Shown here in pieces: positions 1 to 9,057 of a stretch of 64,000 nucleotides of DNA (its first letter is position 1; each line of letters starts with the position of its first letter). The stretch lies in contig NZ_LT629705.1 in the NCBI RefSeq assembly GCF_900103875.1, positions 262,501-326,500 of the forward strand. The letters are read 5' to 3'. Position numbers and translations under genes: made by a program. The notes beneath the pieces were generated by a model. The model was not told the origin of the DNA. It saw only the letters and a program-made list of their open reading frames with translations, and did no database searches. Source of the stretch: Pseudomonas arsenicoxydans (GTDB lineage Bacteria > Pseudomonadota > Gammaproteobacteria > Pseudomonadales > Pseudomonadaceae).

Positions 1-1072
1 GGCCGGTTACGCTCAAGCCACGGCCATCAACCACCAACGAAGCACCGGCCGCAACGCCGTCTTCTATATAGCCACTCACCTTGTCGCGAGCCTGAGCGGA
101 AACCAACGGGCCCATGTCCAGACCACAGGAAGTACCAGCACCGATCTTCAGTGCCTTGATCTGCGGCGTCAGTTTGGCCACCAACGCATCCGCCACCTGG
201 TCACCAACACACACGGCCACCGAAATCGCCATGCAACGCTCGCCGCAGGAACCATACGCCGCGCCCATCAGCGCACTGACGGCATTATCCAGATCCGCAT
301 CCGGCATCAGCACCGCATGGTTCTTCGCGCCGCCCAGTGCCTGGACGCGTTTGCCGCGCTTGGTGCCTTCGGCATAGATGTATTCGGCAATTGGCGTCGA
401 ACCCACGAAGCTCAATGCTTTGACTTCCGGCGCTTCGATCAGCGCGTCCACCGCTGCCTTGTCGCCGTGCACTACGCTCAGCACACCTTTAGGCAGACCG
501 GCTTCCAGCAACAATTGAGCGATCAACAATGTCGAGCTTGGATCACGCTCGGACGGTTTGAGGATGAAGCAGTTGCCGCAGACGATCGCCAGCGGGTACA
601 TCCACAGTGGCACCATCGCCGGGAAGTTGAACGGAGTGATACCGGCCACCACGCCCAACGGCTGGAAATCCGACCAGGCATCAATGTTCGGGCCGACGTT
701 GCGGCTGTACTCGCCCTTAAGGATTTCCGGCGCTGCGCAAGCGAATTCGACGTTCTCGATGCCGCGCTTCAGTTCACCGGCAGCGTCTTCCAGGGTCTTG
801 CCGTGTTCTTCGCTGATCAATTGGGCGATACGTGCTTCGTTCTGCTCCAGCAATTGCTTGAAGCGAAACATTACCTGCGCACGCTTGGCCGGTGGCGTAT
901 TACGCCACGCCGGGAACGCAGCCTTGGCCGAGTCGATGGCTTTCTGAATGGTTTCACGGCTGGCCAACGGCAGCTTGTGGATGGCCTGGCCAGTAGACGG
1001 GTTGAACACGTCGGCCGTGCGACCGTCTTCGGTCACCAGTTCGCCATTGATCAAATGCGGGATAAGGCTCAT
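1..1072 (-). CDS. mmsA: Methylmalonate-semialdehyde dehydrogenase (CoA-acylating), 3' end beyond window
   Basis: Aldehyde dehydrogenase superfamily enzyme that converts methylmalonate or malonate semialdehyde with CoA and NAD+ to propionyl- or acetyl-CoA, in valine, pyrimidine and beta-alanine breakdown. The translated N-terminus MSLIPHLINGELVTEDGR, the PFNFPAMVPLWMYP stretch and the catalytic-cysteine segment GSCGERCMAIS are typical of MmsA. The start at 1072 has a GGAG site about 8 bases upstream. About 357 of roughly 500 residues are present; the C-terminus lies left of the window. It sits directly downstream of bauA on the same strand, so it should consume the semialdehyde made by that transaminase. 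The equivalent P. aeruginosa gene is called bauC. Confidence 0.93.
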   Translation of the reverse strand, partial: MSLIPHLINGELVTEDGRTADVFNPSTGQAIHKLPLASRETIQKAIDSAKAAFPAWRNTPPAKRAQVMFRFKQLLEQNEARIAQLISEEHGKTLEDAAGELKRGIENVEFACAAPEILKGEYSRNVGPNIDAWSDFQPLGVVAGITPFNFPAMVPLWMYPLAIVCGNCFILKPSERDPSSTLLIAQLLLEAGLPKGVLSVVHGDKAAVDALIEAPEVKALSFVGSTPIAEYIYAEGTKRGKRVQALGGAKNHAVLMPDADLDNAVSALMGAAYGSCGERCMAISVAVCVGDQVADALVAKLTPQIKALKIGAGTSCGLDMGPLVSAQARDKVSGYIEDGVAAGASLVVDGRGLSVTG

Positions 1073-1097
1073 GCAGCGCTCCAGAAAAATTGTCCAA

Positions 1098-1119
1098 AGG
1101 CGCCCGTCATAGGGCGCCT
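1098..1119 (-). terminator. Hairpin between bauA and mmsA
   Basis: An 8-bp perfect stem (AGGCGCCC / GGGCGCCT) with a 6-base loop lies in the 63-bp gap between bauA and mmsA. The T-run after it (ATTTTT) is displaced by about ten bases. It is therefore more likely a weak attenuator or mRNA-stability hairpin than a full terminator, and may set the transaminase to dehydrogenase ratio. Confidence 0.5.
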
Positions 1120-1135
1120 ATATAGAAAGGAAAAA

Positions 1136-2485
1136 TCAGTCGATCTTGTTCAGCACTTCGCCGACCGCGTCGAACAGACGATCAAGGTCTTGCGGCTTGC
1201 TGTTGAAAGTTGGGCCGAACTGCAGGGTGTCGCCGCCGAAGCGCACGTAGAACCCGGCTTTCCAAAGCGCCATGCCGGCTTCGAACGGACGCACGATGGC
1301 ATCGCCATCACGCGGTGCGATCTGGATCGCGCCAGCCAGGCCGTAGTTACGAATGTCGATGATGTTCTTCGAGCCTTTGAGACCGTGCAGCGCATTTTCG
1401 AAATGCGGTGCGACTTCGGCCACGCTCTGCACCAAGTTTTCCTTTTGGAGCAGATCGAGGGCAGCCAGGCCTGCGGCGCAAGCGACCGGGTGCGCGGAAT
1501 AGGTGTAGCCGTGCGGGAATTCAACCGCGTACTCAGGCGTCGCCTGGTTCATGAAGGTCTGGTAGATCTCGGAGCTGGCAATCACCGCGCCCATCGGGAT
1601 CGCGCCGTTGGTGACTTGTTTGGCGATGCACATCAGGTCCGGCGTTACGCCGAAGCTGTCAGCGCCGAACATCGAACCGGTACGGCCGAAACCGGTGATC
1701 ACTTCGTCGAACACCAGCAGGATGTTGTGTTGATCGCAGATCTCGCGCAGACGCTTGAGGTAACCCTGTGGCGGAACCAGCACGCCAGCGGACCCGGCCA
1801 TTGGCTCGACGAATACGGCAGCGATGTTCGAAGCGTCGTGCAGTTCAATCAGCTTGAGCAGTTCATCCGCCAGGGCGATGCCACCCTCGGTCGGCATGCC
1901 ACGGGAGTAGGCATTGCTCGCCAACAAGGTGTGCGGCAGGTGATCGACGTCCATCATCGCCTGGCCAAATATTTTGCGATTGCCGTTTACGCCGCCGAGG
2001 CTGGTGCCGGCGATGTTCACGCCGTGATAACCACGGGCACGGCCGATCATTTTGGTCTTGGTCGCCTGGCCTTTCAGACGCCAGTAGGCGCGAACCATTT
2101 TCACTGCGGTGTCGGCGCACTCGGAACCCGAGTCCGTGAAGAACACGTGGTTGAGGTTGCCCGGCGTCAGATCGGTGATTTTTTCAGCCAGCTGGAACGA
2201 CAGTGGATGTCCGTACTGGAAGCCCGGCGAGTAATCGAGGGTGCCCAACTGCTTGGCGACCGCTTCCTGAATTTCCTTGCGGGTGTGCCCGGCGCCGCAG
2301 GTCCACAGACCGGACAGCGAATCGTAGACTTTGCGACCCTTGTCGTCCGTCAGCCAACTGCCTTCAGCCGCCACGATCAGTCGCGGATCACGCTGGAAAT
2401 TACGGTTGGCGGTGTAGGGCATCCAGTGAGCATCAAGCTTGAGCTGGCTGGCCAGGGAAGTCGGGGCGTTTTCAGGCAAGTTCAT
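1136..2485 (-). CDS. bauA: Beta-alanine (omega-amino acid):pyruvate transaminase
   Basis: Class III PLP-dependent aminotransferase, 449 residues, full length. It moves the amino group of beta-alanine to pyruvate, giving malonate semialdehyde and alanine. The PLP lysine is K289 in the AKQVTNGAIPMGA segment; the cofactor-ring aspartate is D260 in VFDEVITGFGRTG. I chose ATG 2485 because GAGG lies just upstream; a TTG two codons earlier is less likely. It is co-oriented with mmsA and divergent from a LysR regulator, an arrangement that matches the beta-alanine utilisation genes of P. aeruginosa. Function is inferred from close motif match and neighbours. Confidence 0.9.
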   Translation of the reverse strand: MNLPENAPTSLASQLKLDAHWMPYTANRNFQRDPRLIVAAEGSWLTDDKGRKVYDSLSGLWTCGAGHTRKEIQEAVAKQLGTLDYSPGFQYGHPLSFQLAEKITDLTPGNLNHVFFTDSGSECADTAVKMVRAYWRLKGQATKTKMIGRARGYHGVNIAGTSLGGVNGNRKIFGQAMMDVDHLPHTLLASNAYSRGMPTEGGIALADELLKLIELHDASNIAAVFVEPMAGSAGVLVPPQGYLKRLREICDQHNILLVFDEVITGFGRTGSMFGADSFGVTPDLMCIAKQVTNGAIPMGAVIASSEIYQTFMNQATPEYAVEFPHGYTYSAHPVACAAGLAALDLLQKENLVQSVAEVAPHFENALHGLKGSKNIIDIRNYGLAGAIQIAPRDGDAIVRPFEAGMALWKAGFYVRFGGDTLQFGPTFNSKPQDLDRLFDAVGEVLNKID

Positions 2486-2624
2486 GGGCAAAACCTCGCA
2501 GGGCGATAAGCGGCGTAGAGATCAAAAGCGTTCTTGCAGCTAAAGTGCCACGGGGATAAAGTCTGTGAAATCCAACTTTTCTAACGTTCAGTCTGGCAAC
2601 CACTAAACTTTGAGTCATTAGCGC

Positions 2625-3545
2625 ATGAGTACTCGCCGTCCCGATCCGCTGGCCCAAGTCAGTGACTTTGATATCCGCCTGCTGCGCATCTTCCGCAGCG
2701 TGGTGGAATGCGGTGGCTTTTCCGCCGCGGAATCGGTGTTGGGCATTGGCCGTTCCGCCATCAGCCAGCAGATGAGCGATCTGGAACAACGCCTCGGCCT
2801 GCGCCTGTGCCAACGCGGGCGCGCCGGTTTTTCCCTGACCGAAGAAGGTCGCGAGGTCTACCAATCGGCGTTGCAGCTATTAAGTGCCCTGGAAAGTTTC
2901 CGCACCGAGGTCAACGGCCTGCACCAGCATCTGCGCGGCGAGTTGACCATTGGCCTGACCGATAACCTGGTCACCCTCCCCCACATGCGCATCACCCACG
3001 CTTTGGCGCAATTGAAAGAGCGCGGGCCGGACGTGCAGATTCAGATCCGCATGATCGCGCCCAACGAAGTCGAACAAGGCGTACTCGACGGCCGCTTGCA
3101 TGTCGGCGTCGTGCCGCAGGCCAGCGCGCTGTCGGGGCTGGAATATCAGCCGCTCTATAGCGAACGTTCACTGCTGTATTGCGCGGTCGGGCATCCATTG
3201 TTTTACGTCGACGACAAACAACTGGACGACGAGCGCCTCAACAGCCAGGACGCCATCGCCCCGACGTTCCGCTTGCCGGCCGAGATTCAGGCGCATTACC
3301 AGGCACTCAATTGCACCGCCAGCGCTTCGGATCGCGAAGGCATGGCCTTCCTGATTCTGACCGGACGCTACATCGGTTACCTGCCGGATCATTACGCGAG
3401 CCTTTGGGTGCAACAAGGTCGATTGCGCGCACTTAAACCCAAGGCGCGCTTTTATGACCTGAGCCTCGCATCGGTCACCCGCAAGGGCCGGCGCCCCCAT
3501 CTGGTGCTGGAAAGCTTTTTGGAGAGCCTGGCGGCGACACGCTAG
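2625..3545 (+). CDS. LysR-family regulator divergent from bauA
   Basis: 306-residue LysR-type regulator. The N-terminal winged HTH covers about residues 8-67, with LLRIFRSVVECGGFSAAE and ISQQMSDLEQRLGLRLCQR typical of the family, followed by a periplasmic-binding-protein-like effector domain. It is transcribed divergently from bauA across a 139-bp gap, the standard LysR layout in which the regulator controls its neighbour. By position it is the likely counterpart of P. aeruginosa BauR, the activator of beta-alanine catabolism; this is inference and the effector is not readable from sequence. Confidence 0.85.
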   Translation: MSTRRPDPLAQVSDFDIRLLRIFRSVVECGGFSAAESVLGIGRSAISQQMSDLEQRLGLRLCQRGRAGFSLTEEGREVYQSALQLLSALESFRTEVNGLHQHLRGELTIGLTDNLVTLPHMRITHALAQLKERGPDVQIQIRMIAPNEVEQGVLDGRLHVGVVPQASALSGLEYQPLYSERSLLYCAVGHPLFYVDDKQLDDERLNSQDAIAPTFRLPAEIQAHYQALNCTASASDREGMAFLILTGRYIGYLPDHYASLWVQQGRLRALKPKARFYDLSLASVTRKGRRPHLVLESFLESLAATR

Positions 3546-3632
3546 GGCTTTTATTGCCCCGGGACTTGTCTGGAGCCTGTGGGTGCGCTATCAACGCACT
3601 GGTTGCACCCACTCAACAGTCTGGAAGTGCCT

Positions 3633-4283
3633 ATGACCTTTGAAGTCCCCGCTCACGGCGGCAAACCTGCCAGCCGCATTCGTCAGAAGAACGAAGAGAC
3701 CATCATCAAAGCCGCCGAAGACGAGTTCGCCCGTCACGGGTTCAAAGGCACCAGCATGAACACCATCGCCTTGAATGCCGGGTTGCCCAAGGCAAACCTG
3801 CATTACTACTTCACCAATAAGCTGGGTTTGTACGTAGCGGTGTTGAGCAACATTCTTCAGTTGTGGGACAGCACCTTCAACACCCTCACCGCCCAGGATG
3901 ATCCGGCGGAAGCGCTGACCCGTTACATCCGCGCCAAAATGGAATTCTCGCGCCGCCAGCCACAAGCCTCGCGCATCTTTGCTATGGAAGTGATCAGCGG
4001 TGGCGAGTGCCTGACCGAGTATTTCAACCAGGATTATCGCGACTGGTTCCAGGGCCGGGCGGCGGTGTTCCAGGCGTGGATCGACGCCGGCAAGATGGAC
4101 CCGGTCGATCCGGTCAACCTGATCTTCCTGTTGTGGGGCAGCACCCAGCATTACGCGGACTTCGCTACCCAGATCTGCCGTGTCAGCGGCCGCACCAAGC
4201 TGACCAAGCAAGACATGGAAGACGCCGGCAACAACCTGATCCGCATCATCCTCAAGGGCTGCGGCCTGACGCCAACCATCTAA
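3633..4283 (+). CDS. RutR-like TetR-family regulator
   Basis: 216-residue TetR regulator. The HTH lies at about residues 18-65 (AEDEFARHGFKGTSMNTIA, LPKANLHYYFTNKLGLY). The C-terminal half has the RutR/YcdC-type segments EFSRRQPQASRIFAMEV and LLWGSTQHYADFA, so it is close to the pyrimidine-catabolism regulator RutR. ATG 3633 is preferred over upstream in-frame starts because the conserved protein begins there. Its place beside bauA and mmsA fits: reductive pyrimidine breakdown yields beta-alanine and 3-aminoisobutyrate, the substrates of those enzymes. The ligand (uracil or thymine in RutR) is inferred. Confidence 0.82.
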   Translation: MTFEVPAHGGKPASRIRQKNEETIIKAAEDEFARHGFKGTSMNTIALNAGLPKANLHYYFTNKLGLYVAVLSNILQLWDSTFNTLTAQDDPAEALTRYIRAKMEFSRRQPQASRIFAMEVISGGECLTEYFNQDYRDWFQGRAAVFQAWIDAGKMDPVDPVNLIFLLWGSTQHYADFATQICRVSGRTKLTKQDMEDAGNNLIRIILKGCGLTPTI

Positions 4284-4290
4284 GACACTT

Positions 4291-4872
4291 ATGCCTTTTA
4301 CCCTCAGCGGCTTTTGCGAGTTCCGCGAAGAGATTCGCAAAAGCCGCTTCATCACCTTCGCCGCGCCGATCTCCAGCCCTGCTGACGCTCAGGCGTTCAT
4401 CGAACAGCACAGCGATCTGAATGCCTCGCACAATTGCTGGGCCTGGAAACTGGGCGACCAATACCGCAGCAACGACGATGGCGAACCCGGAGGCACCGCC
4501 GGCCGGCCGATTCTGGCGGCAATCGAAGCGCAGGATTGCGATCAGGTCGCGGTGCTGGTGATCCGCTGGTACGGCGGTATTCAACTGGGCACCGGTGGCC
4601 TCGCCCGGGCCTACGGCGGTGGTGCGAACAAGTGCCTGCAAACGGCGGCGAAGGTTGAGTTGATCAGCCGTGTACCCGTCAGCTGTGCCTGCGCCTTTGG
4701 CGAGTTGGCCCTGGTGAAACTGCGGGTCGCAGAATCGGGCGGTCTGGTGGTGGAAGAAACGTTCACGGCCAACGGCGTTGAACTGCAACTGGCAATCGGC
4801 AGGGAGCACATCGACCGCTTGCAAACCCAGCTCGCAGATTTGAGTCGCGGACGCATTCTGTTGCAGCACTGA
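4291..4872 (+). CDS. yigZ: YigZ / IMPACT family protein
   Basis: 193-residue protein of the YigZ (UPF0029, IMPACT) family. The N-terminal half carries the family core: SRFITFAAP, HNCWAWKLGD, DDGEPGGTAGRPIL and VIRWYGGIQLGTGGLARAYG. The C-terminal half matches the smaller ferredoxin-like domain. Eukaryotic IMPACT modulates GCN2; the bacterial role is unsettled, probably linked to translation or nucleic acid binding. It starts 7 bases after the RutR-like regulator and is probably co-transcribed with it, though the pairing is not obviously functional. Confidence 0.9.
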   Translation: MPFTLSGFCEFREEIRKSRFITFAAPISSPADAQAFIEQHSDLNASHNCWAWKLGDQYRSNDDGEPGGTAGRPILAAIEAQDCDQVAVLVIRWYGGIQLGTGGLARAYGGGANKCLQTAAKVELISRVPVSCACAFGELALVKLRVAESGGLVVEETFTANGVELQLAIGREHIDRLQTQLADLSRGRILLQH

Positions 4873-5401
4873 TCGCACCAACTACGTTCATCATCCTTTC
4901 GTCGAGTCGATGTATTTGCCCACATCTGCTGTGCACCCGGCTGTGGATAACCTGAGCACATTCTGCTGTAACCCTTCTGTCATGCGGCTTTGCGGCGTTT
5001 GTTCACTTTTCATCCAATTTGCCATCAAAAAGACAAATTTAGCGAAAAAACAAATAGTTAGAGCGGTTTATCACCTTTAGAAGATAGCCTCGCAGTGCTT
5101 ATGCCCGTGTTTTCGGCTTGCACACAAATACTGTGGAGCAACCTGTGGATAACCCGTTCATGGCTGGCGCTGCCCCCTATCTGGCATAGCTTGCGGCGTG
5201 TTGCTCGTTTTTTGATCAAAGCGTTTGGGCAAAATTAGAGCCTGATCAATGACTTTGCCCTCAAGTGGTGCCGAGCCGGGCTCGAAATATGGCGAGGCAC
5301 CGTCGCTGAAGCCGTTGCCGACACGGATTTTCAGTTTTCCTGACTCAATGGCCAGGAAATTGCTTTATCCACAGGTATAACGCCCATCGAACGAGCCCGT
5401 C
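4873..5401. other. Gene-free stretch with three perfect DnaA boxes and an AT-rich core
   Basis: No gene is visible in these 529 bases. Three exact consensus DnaA boxes (TTATCCACA) occur: 4942-4950 and 5144-5152 on the minus strand, and 5365-5373 on the plus strand. A near match is at 5131-5140. Between the first two lies a markedly AT-rich segment, about 5018-5090, with several A-runs. The third box is 28 bases before the ABC ATPase start, so DnaA could act on that promoter. The layout resembles a small replication-origin or DnaA-titration site. P. aeruginosa places this gene neighbourhood well away from the dnaA-linked oriC, so it is not the main origin by gene context. Confidence 0.6.
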
Positions 5402-6967
5402 ATGCCCAACCCCGTGCCGATCCCCGATCAAATACCCCGTCTGCAATTGCGCAAGATCAGCAAACGTTACCCCGGTTGTCTGGCCAATGATGCTATCGAC
5501 CTGAGCATCGCCCCCGGTGAAATCCATGCGCTGCTGGGCGAAAACGGCGCGGGGAAAAGCACGTTGATGAAGATCATCTACGGCGTCATCCATGCCGATT
5601 CCGGGGAGATGATCTGGCAAGGCCAGCGTGTGAGCATGCGCAATCCGGCACAGGCTCGCGCGCTGGGGATCGGCATGGTGTTCCAGCATTTTTCACTGTT
5701 CGAAACCCTCAGCGTGGCGCAGAACATTGCCCTCGCGATGGGTGCGGCAGCCGGCACGCCGAAACAGCTGGAGCCTAAGATTCGTGAGGTCTCCCAGCGC
5801 TACGGCATGGCGCTGGAGCCGGAGCGACTTGTCCACAGCCTGTCGATAGGCGAACGGCAGCGAGTCGAAATCATTCGTTGCCTGATGCAGGACATCCGCC
5901 TGTTGATTCTCGATGAGCCAACCTCGGTGCTGACACCACAAGAGGCCGATGAACTGTTCATTACCCTGCGCCGACTGGCGGCCGAGGGCTGCAGCATTCT
6001 GTTTATCAGCCACAAGCTCGGCGAAGTTCGCGCCTTGTGCCACAGCGCCACGGTGCTGCGCGGCGGACAGGTCGCCGGCCATTGCGTGCCTTCGCAGTGC
6101 TCGGACCAGCAACTGGCGAAACTGATGGTTGGCGAGGCGGCCGCGCTGATCACCGATTATCCGAAGGTGACGGGCGGCGAGGTATTTTTGAACGTGAACG
6201 GATTGTCCTGGCACAACCCGGACCCGTTTGGCTGCTCCCTGAAAGGCATTGACCTGCAAGTGCGCAGCGGTGAAATCGTCGGCATCGCCGGTGTGGCGGG
6301 CAATGGTCAGGATGAACTGCTGGCCTTGCTCAGCGGTGAAGAGCGGCTGACCCGCAACGACAGCGCGACGATCCGTTTCGGCGGACAACCGGTTGCCGAT
6401 TTGCGGCCCGATGCACGACGCCGGCTCGGCCTCGCATTCGTTCCTGCCGAGCGTCTGGGCCACGGCGCCGTGCCCGATTTGAGTCTGGCCGACAACGCCC
6501 TGCTGAGCGCATTTGAGCAAGGATTGGTCAGCCGCGGGCTGATCCAGCGCAGCAAGGTCGAAGCTCTGGCGCAAGAAATCATCCGTCGCTTCGCGGTGAA
6601 AACACCCGGTACCCAGACACCTGCTCGCAGCCTGTCTGGCGGTAACTTGCAGAAATTCATTCTCGGCAGGGAAATCCTCCAGCAACCCAAATTGCTGGTG
6701 GCCGCGCACCCGACCTGGGGCGTGGACGTCGGCGCCGCCGCCACCATTCACCGTGCCCTGATTGCCTTGCGCGATGCCGGCGCGGCGATCCTGGTGATTT
6801 CCGAAGACCTCGACGAACTGTTCCAGATCAGCGACCGCCTCGGCGCCTTGTGCGGCGGACACCTGTCGCCGCTCAGAGCCACGCTCGACACGCGCCTGAT
6901 CGATGTCGGGGGCTGGATGGCCGGCCAGTTCGACGCCCCTCAATCCCTCGCACCCGCTACGGTTTAA
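5402..6967 (+). CDS. ABC transporter ATP-binding protein, purine/nucleoside type (two ABC domains)
   Basis: 521-residue double ABC ATPase of the RbsA/NupO (YufO) type that powers a BMP-family importer. The first domain has Walker A GENGAGKST (residues 46-54), signature LSIGERQR and Walker B LLILDEPTSVL. The second has a degenerate Walker A region (GVAGNGQDEL) and the signature LSGGNLQK, as usual for this family. Two permease genes follow at once, making a classic operon. A BMP binding protein and purine deaminases downstream suggest purine bases or nucleosides as substrate; this is inferred from neighbours. Confidence 0.9.
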   Translation: MPNPVPIPDQIPRLQLRKISKRYPGCLANDAIDLSIAPGEIHALLGENGAGKSTLMKIIYGVIHADSGEMIWQGQRVSMRNPAQARALGIGMVFQHFSLFETLSVAQNIALAMGAAAGTPKQLEPKIREVSQRYGMALEPERLVHSLSIGERQRVEIIRCLMQDIRLLILDEPTSVLTPQEADELFITLRRLAAEGCSILFISHKLGEVRALCHSATVLRGGQVAGHCVPSQCSDQQLAKLMVGEAAALITDYPKVTGGEVFLNVNGLSWHNPDPFGCSLKGIDLQVRSGEIVGIAGVAGNGQDELLALLSGEERLTRNDSATIRFGGQPVADLRPDARRRLGLAFVPAERLGHGAVPDLSLADNALLSAFEQGLVSRGLIQRSKVEALAQEIIRRFAVKTPGTQTPARSLSGGNLQKFILGREILQQPKLLVAAHPTWGVDVGAAATIHRALIALRDAGAAILVISEDLDELFQISDRLGALCGGHLSPLRATLDTRLIDVGGWMAGQFDAPQSLAPATV

Positions 6968-6978
6968 CGGAGTTTTAC

Positions 6979-8085
6979 ATGCTGCTTTCTCTCGAACCCC
7001 GTGGTCAGCAATCGCGCCTGATGCTGTGGTGCTCGCCGTTGCTGGCGGCGGTCCTGACCTTGGGCTGCGGTTCGCTGCTGTTTATTGCGCTGGGACACGA
7101 TCCATTGTTGACGCTACACACCCTGTTGATTGCGCCGATCAGCGACCTGTATGGCGTCTCCGAGCTGCTCGTCAAAGCGCTGCCGATTCTGCTCTGCGCG
7201 CTGGGCCTGGCGGTGGCGTATCAGGCACGGATCTGGAACATCGGCGCCGAAGGCCAGCTGCTGCTGGGTGCGCTGGCCGGCAGCGCGTTGGCGGTGAACA
7301 TTATCGACATGCAAAGTCGCTGGGCGCTGGTGTTTATCCTGCTGGTCGGCACTTTGGCCGGCGCCGCGTGGGCCGGGCTCACCGCGTGGTTGCGCACGCG
7401 TTTCAACGCCAATGAAATCCTCACCAGCATCATGCTCAATTACATCGCCTTGAACCTGTTGCTGTTCTGCGTGCATGGGCCGCTGAAAGATCCCGCCGGC
7501 TTCAACTTTCCCGAGTCGGCGATGTTTGGCGATGCCAGTCGCCTGCCGCTGTTGATGGAGGACGGCCGGGTTCACGCCGGGGTGTATTTCGCCCTCCTTG
7601 CGTTGGTGGCGGTGTGGGTGTTGCTGCAGAAAAGCTTTGTCGGGTTCCAGATCAAAGTGCTGGGGCTGGACAAGCGTGCGGCAGGTTTCGTCGGCTTTCG
7701 CGAGAAGCGCCTGATCTGGTTGGCGCTGCTGATCAGTGGTGGGTTGGCGGGGTTGGCCGGGGTGTGCGAAGTCACCGGGCCGATAGGTCAACTGGTGCCG
7801 CAGGTCTCGCCCGGTTACGGCTATGCGGCGATCACAGTGGCGTTTCTCGGACGGCTCAATCCCATCGGCATTGTGTTTTCCAGCCTGTTGATGGCGTTGC
7901 TGTACATCGGCGGTGAGAGTGCGCAGATGAGCATGAACCTGCCACAAGCGATCACGCAGTTGTTCCAGGGGATGATGCTGTTTTTCCTGCTGGCCAGTGA
8001 CGTGCTGATTCTCTACCGGCCCCGTTTGAACCTGCGCTGGTCCCGCCGTGCGCAAACCAATGCCGTACCGGCAGGAGCGCTGTGA
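6979..8085 (+). CDS. ABC transporter permease (nucleoside/purine), NupP-like
   Basis: 368-residue inner-membrane permease of the branched-chain amino acid/ribose superfamily, NupP/YufP type. Many hydrophobic segments are visible, with conserved features IWNIGAEGQLLLGALAGS and LDKRAAGFVGF. ATG 6979 was chosen for the GGAG seen 10 bases upstream (ACGGAGTTTTAC) and because it starts 12 bases after the ATPase stop. Its stop overlaps the start of the second permease, so the two subunits are translationally coupled and form the membrane channel together. Confidence 0.9.
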   Translation: MLLSLEPRGQQSRLMLWCSPLLAAVLTLGCGSLLFIALGHDPLLTLHTLLIAPISDLYGVSELLVKALPILLCALGLAVAYQARIWNIGAEGQLLLGALAGSALAVNIIDMQSRWALVFILLVGTLAGAAWAGLTAWLRTRFNANEILTSIMLNYIALNLLLFCVHGPLKDPAGFNFPESAMFGDASRLPLLMEDGRVHAGVYFALLALVAVWVLLQKSFVGFQIKVLGLDKRAAGFVGFREKRLIWLALLISGGLAGLAGVCEVTGPIGQLVPQVSPGYGYAAITVAFLGRLNPIGIVFSSLLMALLYIGGESAQMSMNLPQAITQLFQGMMLFFLLASDVLILYRPRLNLRWSRRAQTNAVPAGAL

Positions 8086-9011
8086 TGGATATCGATCTGC
8101 TGAGCAATATTTTCTACGCCATGGTTCGTTGTGGTACGCCGTTGCTGTTGGTGGCCCTTGGAGAGTTGATCTGCGAGAAGAGCGGCGTCCTCAATCTCGG
8201 CCAGGAAGGCATGATGCTGTTTGGCGCGGTGATCGGTTTTATCGTCGCGCTGAATAGCGGCAACCTGTGGCTCGGCGTCTTGTTGGCGATGCTCGCGGGG
8301 ATGCTGTTGTCGTCACTGTTTGCGCTGGTGGCGCTGGTGTTCAACGCCAATCAAGTGGCCACCGGGTTGGCGTTGACGATCTTCGGCGTCGGTCTGTCGA
8401 CCTTTGTCGGCGCGGCCTGGGTCGGTAAACCGCTGGCCGGTTTTGAGCCGGTGGCGATTCCATACTTGAGTGACATTCCGCTGATCGGACGAATGCTGTT
8501 TGCCCAGGATCTGCTGGTGTACCTGTCGTTCGCGTTGTTTGCGCTGGTGGCCTGGGTGATTGTGAAAAGCCGCGTCGGATTGATCATTCAAGCCGTCGGG
8601 GAAAACCCGGATGCGGCCAGCGCGATGGGCTTGCCGGTGTTGGCTGTGCGTACGCTGGCGGTGCTGTTCGGCGGCGCGATGGCCGGTTTGGCCGGGGCGT
8701 ATTTGTCCCTGGCGTATACACCGATGTGGGCGGAAAACATGAGCGCCGGGCGCGGCTGGATTGCCCTGGCCCTGGTGGTATTTGCCAGTTGGCGGGTGTG
8801 GCGGTTGCTGCTGGGGGCGTATCTGTTCGGGCTCGCCAGCATCCTGCATTTGGTGGCGCAGGGATTGGGGCTGGCGATTCCGTCGAGCCTGCTGGCGATG
8901 CTGCCTTATGTCGCGACCATCGTGGTGTTGGTGCTGCTGTCGCGGGATGCAGTGCGCACACGTTTGTATGCGCCGGTGTCCTTGGGTCAGCCGTGGCAGG
9001 CCGGGCATTAG
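8085..9011 (+). CDS. ABC transporter permease (nucleoside/purine), NupQ-like
   Basis: 308-residue second permease of the same importer, NupQ/YufQ type, mostly transmembrane. Typical segments are EKSGVLNLGQEGMMLFGAVI and VGENPDAASAMG. The start ATG overlaps the preceding TGA by one base (TGATG); GTG 8082 is an alternative. It forms the heteromeric channel with the upstream permease. The matching binding protein is not next to it but at 13.7 kb, after several unrelated genes. Confidence 0.9.
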   Translation: MDIDLLSNIFYAMVRCGTPLLLVALGELICEKSGVLNLGQEGMMLFGAVIGFIVALNSGNLWLGVLLAMLAGMLLSSLFALVALVFNANQVATGLALTIFGVGLSTFVGAAWVGKPLAGFEPVAIPYLSDIPLIGRMLFAQDLLVYLSFALFALVAWVIVKSRVGLIIQAVGENPDAASAMGLPVLAVRTLAVLFGGAMAGLAGAYLSLAYTPMWAENMSAGRGWIALALVVFASWRVWRLLLGAYLFGLASILHLVAQGLGLAIPSSLLAMLPYVATIVVLVLLSRDAVRTRLYAPVSLGQPWQAGH

Positions 9012-9057
9012 CGGTTGCCTGCACTGGCCACGGCCAATCATTCTGCAGGCAACCCGG

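Noticed and set aside
317..2509. A 730-codon plus-strand open frame
   Set aside because: It runs antisense across mmsA and bauA, has histidine/arginine/glutamine-rich composition typical of high-GC shadow frames, and matches no family.
4873..5401. Main chromosomal origin oriC
   Set aside because: DnaA boxes are present, but dnaA, dnaN, rpmH or other origin-linked genes are absent, and the gene order matches a region away from oriC in P. aeruginosa.
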